From CAZBDV01 sp964490765 (GTDB lineage: Bacteria; Cloacimonadota; Cloacimonadia; Cloacimonadales; JAJBBL01): a stretch of 64,000 nt of DNA. The position numbers were made by a program, and so were the translations under genes. The stretch covers positions 38,922 to 102,921 of the forward strand of contig CAZBDV010000009.1 of NCBI GenBank assembly GCA_964490765.1, given 5' to 3'. Below are positions 1-7,566 of this stretch, piece by piece; the first letter of the stretch is position 1; each line of letters opens with the position of its first letter. The notes under the pieces are model-generated. The model was not told the DNA's origin and did no database searches. It was given only the letters and a program-made list of their open reading frames with translations.

Positions 1-237
1 TGTCCTGCAGGTTCACTCTGTATGATCATGTACAATCCACACAAGATGACCAAAGAGATAGGACTGAATCCCGGAAAGACCATTGCTGTCTTCAAGAATG
101 AACCAGCAGATTCCAATATGATCATCTGTATGGACAACACGAGATACATAGTGGCCAAAACAATCGCCAGTGATATTACTGTAAAAGCACACATAGAGGA
201 TGAATCTGAAACTGGAGATGTATGTCCGGAAGAATAG
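1..237 (+). CDS. feoA: FeoA-like SH3-fold domain, 5' end cut by window
   Basis: The frame is open to the first base of the window, so the gene is partial; the visible 78 codons end in TAG at 237. The segment IGLNPGKTIAVFKN followed by a terminal beta pattern (RYIVAKTIASDITVKA) fits the FeoA fold, and the residues before the first ATG (22) still look like the FeoA first strand (CPAGSLCMIMY), so the true start probably lies upstream. FeoA is a small cytoplasmic partner of the FeoB ferrous-iron permease. An FeoC-like gene follows 52 bp downstream, which supports the assignment; feoB would have to lie outside the window. Fold-level recognition only. Confidence 0.6.
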   Translation, partial: CPAGSLCMIMYNPHKMTKEIGLNPGKTIAVFKNEPADSNMIICMDNTRYIVAKTIASDITVKAHIEDESETGDVCPEE

Positions 238-289
238 AATTTTGCATCTTCTGCCCTGAACAGACCATCAGCAAGAAATTTAACCGGTA

Positions 290-517
290 ATGATACCAGA
301 ATTATTGTCTATTCTCGGAGAGCATAAACGCATCTCTCTTACCGAACTGAGCCTTCTGGCAAAAATATCAGAAGAGGTGGTTGAGCAGATAATGGAGCAG
401 CTCGTAAGGAAGCAACAGGCCAAGAAGGAGACGATTCGCTGCCAGGGTTGTATGAAAGACTGTATGGGATGTGTTAAACGTGGTGATCTTATCTTCTATG
501 AAAAGAGAGAATCATAA
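290..517 (+). CDS. feoC: FeoC-like winged-helix protein with Cys cluster
   Basis: 75 aa. The N-terminal half (LLSILGEHKRISLTELSLLAKIS then VVEQIMEQLVRK) is a compact winged helix; the C-terminal half holds four closely spaced cysteines (CQGCMKDCMGC, about residues 51-61) before a final beta hairpin. This is the FeoC layout: a DNA-binding fold plus a Cys cluster that can bind Fe-S or metal and that modulates FeoB. It follows the FeoA-like gene in the same direction. No strong ribosome-binding site is visible before the ATG, so translation may be coupled to the upstream gene. The next gene starts inside its 3' end. Confidence 0.65.
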   Translation: MIPELLSILGEHKRISLTELSLLAKISEEVVEQIMEQLVRKQQAKKETIRCQGCMKDCMGCVKRGDLIFYEKRES

Positions 518-1268
518 TCATAACCCTTATAGGGAGTTACATCCCTATCCCCCTTTTGTTCCACCTCAAGCCAGCAGACTGATTGTTGGTAGTTTTCCCC
601 CCATCAAATTAACCCGTCAGATAGTAGAGGATGGCGGAGATTGCATAATTAGAACCTATAATAACTATCTGAAACGTCATTCCAGAACGGGGAGAGATGT
701 CGATTTCTATTATGGCAGTGAGAAGAATTACTTCTGGAAACTCTTTGCCGATGTGCACGAAACCAGACTCACCGACCTGAATAGTATCAAGAGACTGCTG
801 ACAGCAACCGATACAGCCATTACCGATATCTTCGAAGTATGCATAAGGAAACTCTACGATAAGAAGAGTAAAAAACTCATCCTCCCTTCACAAACACTGA
901 GCAAAAAGAATGATATTGACCTGGCTGTTAGTTCCGGTGACAGCTCCCTCTATCCTCTCATTTTGAGAGATATTCCAGCAATTCTGGGAAACAACCGGAG
1001 TATCAAGAGCTTGATCTTTACTAGCAGTTTCGTTGCCCGGCTGTTCAGAAAGAACTTTGCTCAGCCTCATTATTCCAGTCAAAATGAAGATACATATATT
1101 ATAATCGACGGGAGAAAGCTAAAGATAGTTCTTGTTCCGTCTCCCTCGGGTGCAGCCAACGTGAGTATAGGTAATAAGTTCGAATACAAGCAGAGAAGGC
1201 AGGCTGATAAAGAGTTCAATACATACAAATACCGGTTAGAGATTTACCGAAAGGTGCTAATTAATTAA
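498..1268 (+). CDS. uracil-DNA glycosylase superfamily protein
   Basis: 256 aa from the ATG at 498; a GTG at 471 in the same frame is possible but would lie deeper inside feoC. Near residues 32-36 is GSFPP, then FYYGSEKNYFW and, close to the C terminus, VPSPSGAAN. These match the water-activating loop, the aromatic segment and the PSxSxAN minor-groove loop of the uracil/mismatch DNA-glycosylase fold. Expected role: excision of deaminated or mismatched bases in the cytoplasm. It overlaps the feoC 3' end by 20 bp, which suggests co-transcription but not functional linkage. Substrate cannot be told from sequence. Confidence 0.7.
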   Translation: MKRENHNHNPYRELHPYPPFVPPQASRLIVGSFPPIKLTRQIVEDGGDCIIRTYNNYLKRHSRTGRDVDFYYGSEKNYFWKLFADVHETRLTDLNSIKRLLTATDTAITDIFEVCIRKLYDKKSKKLILPSQTLSKKNDIDLAVSSGDSSLYPLILRDIPAILGNNRSIKSLIFTSSFVARLFRKNFAQPHYSSQNEDTYIIIDGRKLKIVLVPSPSGAANVSIGNKFEYKQRRQADKEFNTYKYRLEIYRKVLIN

Positions 1269-1360
1269 TCAGGGAGATCAATCAGTCAGAACCAGACCTT
1301 CTCAACACGAATCTATGTTTTCACAGGCAGGAAAATCGATTCTGAAAACTGGTGAAAGCA

Positions 1361-1834
1361 TTACCGTTCTGTCAGGAATACTACAGAATAGCTTACCACA
1401 CCCTCTTTTGATCCGCTGATTCCCAATCCCTCTTCAGTGGTTGCTTTAACGGATATATTTGCAATATCCGTATTGAGATCTTCTGCTATATTGCTCCGCA
1501 TAGAACTGATATAAGAGGCGATCTTAGGTTCCTGCAGACAGATAGTTGTATCAATATTTCCGATCTGGTAACCCTTATCCTTGAGCAGAAGATAGACCTC
1601 TCTCAATAACTTTCGGCTTTCTATACCCCGGTATTTTTCATCAGTATCGGGAAAGAGGTGCCCTATATCTCCCAGAGCCAGCGCACCTAACAGTGCGTCG
1701 ATAATGGCATGCAGTAGCACATCGGCATCGGAATGTCCTGCCAGACCTCGGGAATGAGGAATCTCTACACCACCCAAAACGAGTTTTCGCCCTGCTATCA
1801 ATCTGTGTACATCATAACCAAAACCTATTCTCAT
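1361..1834 (-). CDS. ispF: 2-C-methyl-D-erythritol 2,4-cyclodiphosphate synthase
   Basis: 157 aa, usual IspF length. The ATG at 1834 gives the family start MRIGFGYDVHRL; the longer frame adds 14 residues foreign to the family. DVH (residues 8-10) and the His of LAGHSDADVLLHA supply the zinc ligands, and KATTEEGLG near the C terminus is the conserved CDP-binding loop. The enzyme converts CDP-ME 2-phosphate to MEcPP and CMP in the MEP isoprenoid pathway. Its start lies 1 bp after the stop of the GlmS-like gene, with ispD upstream of that, so the three genes form one minus-strand operon. Confidence 0.95.
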   Translation of the reverse strand: MRIGFGYDVHRLIAGRKLVLGGVEIPHSRGLAGHSDADVLLHAIIDALLGALALGDIGHLFPDTDEKYRGIESRKLLREVYLLLKDKGYQIGNIDTTICLQEPKIASYISSMRSNIAEDLNTDIANISVKATTEEGLGISGSKEGVVSYSVVFLTER

Positions 1835-1835
1835 A

Positions 1836-4592
1836 TCAATCCACCGTAATTGATTTAGAAACATTTTTGGGTACATCGGGATGTACTCCGTGATCTATCA
1901 TACCGAGCCTGTCGAGATATACCATCTTTCTGACACTCATCTTGAGAGCCAGCAACTGCAGAACGATCGTAGCTGAAAATGCTGTCATTAATGTATCACC
2001 CGTCTTGGGCAATACAATATATCCGGAGCCGTAGTATGTAGAGTCATTATGCGGATTATTCCTGGCATTCTCCATCAACCTGTCGTTCTCCTCGGCTATA
2101 ACAAAAGTATCAGCTCCTCTGATCTTGTGGGTGTTGATCTGCGAGATCGTCAGATTGATATCACGCTCCTCAGGCCCCGTAATATAGATTAACGGGTAGG
2201 TACGGAACAGAGGTAGAAAGACGTTATAGTCCTGAATAATCTCTTTAAAGAGATCGGTCGCTTCTCTGGAGAAATGGAAGGGGAAGGTCTTATCGAAGAT
2301 GTATCTCATTAACGCTTTGGTTACTTCACGACGCATCTCGTAGGGTATTTTCCGTCTAATACCCAGGTCCTCTACACGGTCAGAGATATGTTCTGTATAT
2401 TTGATCATCGCTTTGATGTTCTTCAAACCGAAGATCGTGTTCTTACCCAGGATAGTGTTCGGACCATGCTTGAACTCCGAACCTTCCTGGCCCTCTGTAT
2501 GGTTGAGGACGGTCTCTCTTATCTTCAGAGCTCCCTCTTTGGCTACTCCAACCAGCCTGGTTGCCAGTATATGTATCGAGGGCTCCATATAGATTTTACC
2601 AGCGACGTAATCGATCTGATCCTTCGTCGATTCTATAGTCTCTTTGATCAACAACGGAATGTCACGGAAGAACTTACGATATTTGACAAAATTACGGGAT
2701 GTCAGATTGGCCTTTTCACAGTTCGGTAACTCACCACTCTTGATCATCTGCTGCTTCATCTCGGCCGTTCTGATTGCCAGATAATAAAAGAGAGTTATCT
2801 GATTAATGAAACTCTTCGTTGCCGGAACAGCGATCTCCTGGCCGCAGAATATTGGGATCGATACATCACTCTTCTCCTGGCCGAGAGTGGAATTAACATT
2901 GTTGACCAGAACGATCGTATTTATATTAACTGGCAAATTATCTATATCATTGAAAATATCTATCAAATCCTTGGTCTCGCCACTCTGAGAAACTCCGATT
3001 ACCACATCGTTCTCCTGCAGACATTTACTATACTGGCCACGGAACTCACCCGGTAAAACAGGAATGATCTCGACGCCCGCTATTTCGTTGAAGAACATAG
3101 CACCGACCTTAGTGGCATTGAAAGAGGTGCCGCAGGACATCGTGTAGATGTTACGGCTGTTGCGGAGAGTATTACCGACGAGTTCTGTAAACTGCTGTAT
3201 CTTCTCTTCGAAGTTTTGAAAGTCATAATTCTCTGTAACGGAATCTAATGCCTTGCTGACCAGAATCCTCTTCTTATCGAACTCCTTACCAATCAAGTCG
3301 ATGAAGATATTCTTTTCACTCGAGAAGAAGTATTTCCGCTCGAAATCCTCTTTTACCAGCTCATCATATATAGGGGTATAATACTCTCTGATTTTCTCGA
3401 GAAACTGATCAGACTGTTTCTGAGAGATGAATTTATCGAAAAGCTTCTGTTGTCTGGGAAATTCTTCCTCACTAAGAATCTCCTCTGCCAGATTTTCAAA
3501 GAGCTTGCGCATCTTATATTTCTTAAGAAAAACAAGCATCCTTCTCCCTGTATTAGAACCTCCATTGATTATCTTAACCAATCGTCCGGTCGTCTCTATC
3601 TCGGCACTGATCTCCTGTTCCATAAAATACTCGAATTCGGGGAGCAGTTCTGTATCCTCGACCCTCAGTTTAGACCTGACCGGTTTGCTCTCTATTATAT
3701 CTCCTTTGTTGTAAGAAAGATGTGGTTTGTTCAGCTTCTTGAAACAGAGATCCTTGAAGGCAAATATCTTGTAAGAATTAGCATTGAACTCGATAAAAGA
3801 GCCCTCTTTCAAATCTACAAGATATTTCGTGAATTTCAGTATCGCCGTCAGATCAGAAGAGACGAGTGAGAAGCGATTATCTTTCTCTAATGTCCCTGTA
3901 CCAAAATAGAGTGAACTTCCCGCTTTGATACCATAGGTGAGCTCGGTTACAGGATCTACTATCACAGCTGCATAAGAACCGATCATCTTCTCGGATGCAG
4001 AGATTATTGCACGGCGTATACACCCCTTCCGCGTCTCTATATCAACATTCTTATCAGGTGACTTCTTCTCCAGCTCAATATCGAAGTAATGCTCTACCAT
4101 ATGAACAAGCATCTCACCATCATTGTCCGAAAGAACATTGTGCCCCTGATTGAGCAGAAACGTCTTCAACTGCGGGGTATTGGTAATATTGCCATTATGA
4201 GCTCCGTAGAGATGAACCTTACATCTCACTTCGTGTGGCTGGGCATTGACCCTGTCCACCTTACCGAACGTCGCCCAGCGAACCTGCCCGCAGAAGATCT
4301 TCCCCCTCTGTTTGTTGATCTGTAACGTCTCAATCAGAGTGCTCGGCGCTCCCACATCTTTCATAGCAGCGATCTTCTTTTTATCGTCCTGGAAGATTGC
4401 ACCGGTAGAATCATAACCTCTGTATTCCAGCGACTTTAATAAAATTGAGGCATATTCACCCAGACGGGGTGATACCTTGACCAGGCTGAGGCCGAGAACA
4501 CCACAGCCCAAACCAAACAATGGTATGGGTATTTTTAATCTATCCAGTTGAAGCGTGATATGGTGTATTATTTTGACTAATTTCTTGATCAT
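1836..4592 (-). CDS. enlarged GlmS-like glutamine amidotransferase / SIS protein
   Basis: 918 aa against about 610 for GlmS. Residues 30-34 (CGVLG) begin a class-II glutaminase domain (YRGYDSTG 57-64, GQVRWATFG, NAQPH, HNGNITN). Two SIS domains follow (SCGTSFNATKVG, then VSQSGETKD; second SIS with KEGALKIRETVLNHTEG and EFKHGP), and the end KNVSKSITVD matches the GlmS C-tail. Extra helical sequence sits between the glutaminase and SIS parts (about 320-450) and inside the second SIS domain (about 695-800). The catalytic Cys is preceded by 29 residues, so a propeptide must be removed or another start used. GlmS makes glucosamine-6-phosphate from fructose-6-phosphate and glutamine. The gene lies between ispD and ispF; its ribosome-binding site lies in the ispD end. 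Confidence 0.8.
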   Translation of the reverse strand: MIKKLVKIIHHITLQLDRLKIPIPLFGLGCGVLGLSLVKVSPRLGEYASILLKSLEYRGYDSTGAIFQDDKKKIAAMKDVGAPSTLIETLQINKQRGKIFCGQVRWATFGKVDRVNAQPHEVRCKVHLYGAHNGNITNTPQLKTFLLNQGHNVLSDNDGEMLVHMVEHYFDIELEKKSPDKNVDIETRKGCIRRAIISASEKMIGSYAAVIVDPVTELTYGIKAGSSLYFGTGTLEKDNRFSLVSSDLTAILKFTKYLVDLKEGSFIEFNANSYKIFAFKDLCFKKLNKPHLSYNKGDIIESKPVRSKLRVEDTELLPEFEYFMEQEISAEIETTGRLVKIINGGSNTGRRMLVFLKKYKMRKLFENLAEEILSEEEFPRQQKLFDKFISQKQSDQFLEKIREYYTPIYDELVKEDFERKYFFSSEKNIFIDLIGKEFDKKRILVSKALDSVTENYDFQNFEEKIQQFTELVGNTLRNSRNIYTMSCGTSFNATKVGAMFFNEIAGVEIIPVLPGEFRGQYSKCLQENDVVIGVSQSGETKDLIDIFNDIDNLPVNINTIVLVNNVNSTLGQEKSDVSIPIFCGQEIAVPATKSFINQITLFYYLAIRTAEMKQQMIKSGELPNCEKANLTSRNFVKYRKFFRDIPLLIKETIESTKDQIDYVAGKIYMEPSIHILATRLVGVAKEGALKIRETVLNHTEGQEGSEFKHGPNTILGKNTIFGLKNIKAMIKYTEHISDRVEDLGIRRKIPYEMRREVTKALMRYIFDKTFPFHFSREATDLFKEIIQDYNVFLPLFRTYPLIYITGPEERDINLTISQINTHKIRGADTFVIAEENDRLMENARNNPHNDSTYYGSGYIVLPKTGDTLMTAFSATIVLQLLALKMSVRKMVYLDRLGMIDHGVHPDVPKNVSKSITVD

Positions 4593-4596
4593 ACTG

Positions 4597-5325
4597 TTAA
4601 CCTTTTCTCTTTATAACTGAGTTTGAGAGTTTTTCTTCTCTCTTTCTTAGTTTATTGATCAGTAGTTTTACGAACTCATAATCAGCAGGTTCGGTAAGTT
4701 TTATGTTATAAGCCGAGGATTCGGCAATATAAACCGGATAACCGTAATACTCCAGGATACCGGCGTCATCGGTAAAAACCTTCTTATCCTCTATTGCCCT
4801 CTTATGAGACTGGATAATCAGGTCGTAAGCAAAAATCTGAGGTGTAAAGACTTCATATAGTGAAGTTCTCGGTATTGTCTCCACAACGAAATCATCTTTC
4901 ACTTTTTTGATCGTATTACGGATATTATGTCCTGGAACGACCGCTTTGTGCTTTGCAGCGAGTTCCAGAAGTCTGGTGATTTCCTCTAGAGTGATAAGTG
5001 GCCGGACACCGTCATGGATGAGGACATAATCGGTTGTAGGGGCAACGAGAGATAGAGCATTAAATACCGATTCCTGCCTCAGGGTACCACCTTTGACGAC
5101 GACGACATTCTTTTTGGGGAAATGGGAATCAAGTAACTGTTTTGTATAATTCAGGCTATCCTCCGGGGCTGTTACGAAAATACTTTCAATATCGGGGTGA
5201 AAATAGAAATTCTCAACCGACCAGATTAGAACCGGCTTACCGTTTATATCCAGATACTGTTTTTTATATTTACCGGGATAACGCTTCCCGATACCACCTG
5301 CCGTTATGATGGCTACGCACTTCAT
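4597..5325 (-). CDS. ispD: 2-C-methyl-D-erythritol 4-phosphate cytidylyltransferase
   Basis: 242 aa. The N terminus CVAIITAGGIGKRYPG is the nucleotide-binding loop of sugar-type nucleotidyltransferases, and KQYLDINGKPVLIWSVENF, VKGGTLRQESVFNAL, VLIHDGVRPL and FTDDAGILE follow in the IspD order. It catalyses CTP plus MEP to CDP-ME, the third MEP-pathway step. A ribosome-binding sequence (AAGGAAAGG) precedes the ATG. The gene heads a minus-strand operon with the GlmS-like gene 4 bp downstream and ispF last; IspD and IspF are pathway neighbours, while the sugar-amination gene between them has no obvious tie. Confidence 0.93.
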   Translation of the reverse strand: MKCVAIITAGGIGKRYPGKYKKQYLDINGKPVLIWSVENFYFHPDIESIFVTAPEDSLNYTKQLLDSHFPKKNVVVVKGGTLRQESVFNALSLVAPTTDYVLIHDGVRPLITLEEITRLLELAAKHKAVVPGHNIRNTIKKVKDDFVVETIPRTSLYEVFTPQIFAYDLIIQSHKRAIEDKKVFTDDAGILEYYGYPVYIAESSAYNIKLTEPADYEFVKLLINKLRKREEKLSNSVIKRKG

Positions 5326-5758
5326 AAGCTCTGCCTTTCCTTTATCCGAAATTATCAGATGCAGTATTCAAACAGAGAGATAGATGAATTAGTCAAGTAA
5401 AAAGAGGGAAACGGCCTATCTGACTCACTTCGCGTCAGGATGCTATCTCAGAGTCTAATATCCCGGGAGCGGCCTGACCAGTTCACAGGGAAAAGAGAAC
5501 CGTCAAGAATTGATAATACGATTTTCATTGACATTATACAGGTTATCTGTTCTTTATAGGTAAAATTTATGTAATGAAGTTCCGGAGTGTCAGCCGGGCT
5601 CATAATGGGAGAATATATTGTTTGATTCAAATTGGATGATAATAGTAAAACCTGAACAATTCAGGAAGATATTCTTCAAACAATCGAAAGCAACCACAGC
5701 ATTGATATACCACCATTCATTCAAAAGAAACCCAATCGTTTAAGATTACAAGGAGTTT
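5326..5758. other. divergent intergenic region, 433 bp
   Basis: Separates ispD (minus) from the envelope operon (plus). It must hold promoters for both directions. I see a TTGACA hexamer at 5528-5533 on plus but no good -10 at 16-18 bp, so no promoter is called. No coding region, tRNA or repeat is evident; a 60-codon minus frame here (5448-5630) has no ribosome-binding site. Confidence 0.4.
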
Positions 5759-6859
5759 ATGATGAAGGTATTAGTTTGCTTGATCGCGATAATGAGTTTG
5801 AGCTTGTTCTCATATGCTCAGGACATTTCGATCAGTCTGAATCCACAATACCAGTTCTATAATGTTCTGCCTGTCTCCAGTTTCGATTATCAGAATCCTG
5901 GCAACCAGCCCCTCTTCTTCACAGTCACCGCCAGTAATACAACCGGAGAGCCGATCGATGAATTCTATCTGACCTATTCGCTCGGATGGAATGACGAGCC
6001 TTTAATAGATTTCGAAACCAGGGCCAGGAATCGCGAATCTTTAGCGGCTGATACACCATTGATATTCAACAATCAGGACATACTGGTCGAAACAGGTTCA
6101 CGTTATTTTTTCAGACCGGTCCCCACTTTGACACTGGCAGAGATAGTAGACCGGATACCTGATTTTCGTGATGTGATTATCAATACCGGTATGCTCCCCG
6201 ATGGTGTCTATCTCTTCACAGTAAGACTGGTTGACGCTAATGACCAGTTACTATCGAACGAAGATAATATGGTTATAAGGGTAATGAACCCGGGAGGAAT
6301 CTTTCTGGTCAGTCCGGGAGTATCACTCGGCAATACAATACCTGCGGTCAGCAGCATACCTGTTAGTTTCATCTGGTCGAGTAATCTGGCTTCCAGCCCG
6401 CAAAATCCATTCAGGTTAGTTATCAAGGAGTTTGATGACCCCTCGCTTCTCTCTCCAGATTTTATCGAAATGGAGGGACTCACGATTGCTGAGATCGATA
6501 ATCTGCAGAATACATACTACTCAGACTTTATACCTCTCCAGGACGGCAAGTATTATGCCTGGCAGATATCTACCGAACTCATTGATCCGACAGTTTCCAT
6601 TCCACCAGGAATCACCAGCCCCTATTACGTTTTTCGTTATGTAGAGGACGCTTCCTATGATCAGGAGGGGGCAATGAATGCAATAAGGATGTATCTGCTC
6701 AGCCTGAATATCAACTGGGTGACAGAACTGCTGAATAGTGGTTTTGACCCGAGCGGTATTATAGATTACAATGGAACTGTCTGGACAGGGAGTGGAGCCG
6801 AGAATCTGATTTTCGAGTTACAGAATCGTCAGGTCATTGACGTGAAATTAGCCGATTGA
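5759..6859 (+). CDS. secreted protein of unknown function
   Basis: 366 aa with a signal peptide (MKVLVCLIAIMSLSLFSYA, cleavage before QDIS). AGGAG at 5751 precedes two adjacent ATGs (5759, 5762). The mature part reads as beta-sandwich sequence with repeated strand-turn patterns (for example ISLNPQYQFYNVLPVSSF, FFRPVPTLTLAEIV, PVSFIWSS) and ends in a short helical tail (MNAIRMYLLSLN). It is first in a co-directional set with a FecR protein (15 bp gap), an outer-membrane barrel and a CHASE2 cyclase, so an envelope or periplasmic role is likely. I do not recognise a named family. Confidence 0.75.
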   Translation: MMKVLVCLIAIMSLSLFSYAQDISISLNPQYQFYNVLPVSSFDYQNPGNQPLFFTVTASNTTGEPIDEFYLTYSLGWNDEPLIDFETRARNRESLAADTPLIFNNQDILVETGSRYFFRPVPTLTLAEIVDRIPDFRDVIINTGMLPDGVYLFTVRLVDANDQLLSNEDNMVIRVMNPGGIFLVSPGVSLGNTIPAVSSIPVSFIWSSNLASSPQNPFRLVIKEFDDPSLLSPDFIEMEGLTIAEIDNLQNTYYSDFIPLQDGKYYAWQISTELIDPTVSIPPGITSPYYVFRYVEDASYDQEGAMNAIRMYLLSLNINWVTELLNSGFDPSGIIDYNGTVWTGSGAENLIFELQNRQVIDVKLAD

Positions 6860-6874
6860 TAGGAGGTAAGGAAA

Positions 6875-7552
6875 ATGAAACAGATATTACTAATTGCCGG
6901 ACTGGTTATACTCGTTTCCACTTTCTGCCTGGCAGAATCTCCTGTTGCCCTGACTCTAAGAATGAAGGGAGATATATTACTGATACGTGGTGATGACGAG
7001 AGTAGCTTATCAGAAGGGACACCTCTGATCAATCAGGATATACTCAACAGTCAAGACGATTCATTTGCCTTCATCAAATTTATTGATGATGGTGCTACAT
7101 TGAGATTGTTTGCCAATACGATTTTGACCATTAATACCGAGCGCGAAGAGGAGAAGCTGAATAAGAGTTCCTTCCTCCGTATCGGTAACGTTTTTCTCAA
7201 CGTCAATAGCCGACGGGGTAATTACGAGATAGAGACCCCGACCACAGTCGCTTCTGTCAAAGGGACCGAAGGGTTCGTCGAGGCTGAAGATGACGGAACT
7301 ACCTATGTTGTTACGCTGAAGAGTGTTTTTGAGGTCGAGAACACTATCTCCGGCCGCAAGGCGGATGTCCCTGCGGGATATACCTGTAAATCTAGTCCCA
7401 ATGGTGAACTGGAAGTATATCAGACAGAAGAGATCAACGAGGAGTGGCTGGAAGCAATAGAGGATATGCCGGAGAGTGAACGTAATCTACTGAAGATCGA
7501 ATTACTGAATCAAGAAGACGAACGCAGAACCATAGAGATAGAACTGGAATAA
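6875..7552 (+). CDS. periplasmic FecR-domain protein
   Basis: 225 aa with signal peptide (residues 1-20, ending FCLA). Residues about 28-150 show the FecR pattern: LRMKGDILLIRG, EGTPLINQDILNSQDDSFAFIKF, GATLRLFANT, then the hallmark YEIETPTTVASVKGTEG. In other bacteria such domains sense or scaffold signals in the periplasm. The acidic C-tail (about 180-225) is predicted helical. AGGAGG at 6861 sets the start. It lacks a transmembrane anchor, unlike classical anti-sigma FecR, and no sigma factor is nearby. The linked CHASE2 cyclase suggests it belongs to that signalling unit, which is inference. Confidence 0.85.
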   Translation: MKQILLIAGLVILVSTFCLAESPVALTLRMKGDILLIRGDDESSLSEGTPLINQDILNSQDDSFAFIKFIDDGATLRLFANTILTINTEREEEKLNKSSFLRIGNVFLNVNSRRGNYEIETPTTVASVKGTEGFVEAEDDGTTYVVTLKSVFEVENTISGRKADVPAGYTCKSSPNGELEVYQTEEINEEWLEAIEDMPESERNLLKIELLNQEDERRTIEIELE

Positions 7553-7566
7553 TAGAGGGGTAACAA

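Noticed and set aside
5528..5575. plus-strand promoter with TTGACA at 5528
   Set aside because: No acceptable -10 at 16-18 bp; the nearest TATAGG is 21 bp away.
5448..5630. 60-codon minus-strand frame in the ispD/envelope gap
   Set aside because: No ribosome-binding site and no recognisable sequence.
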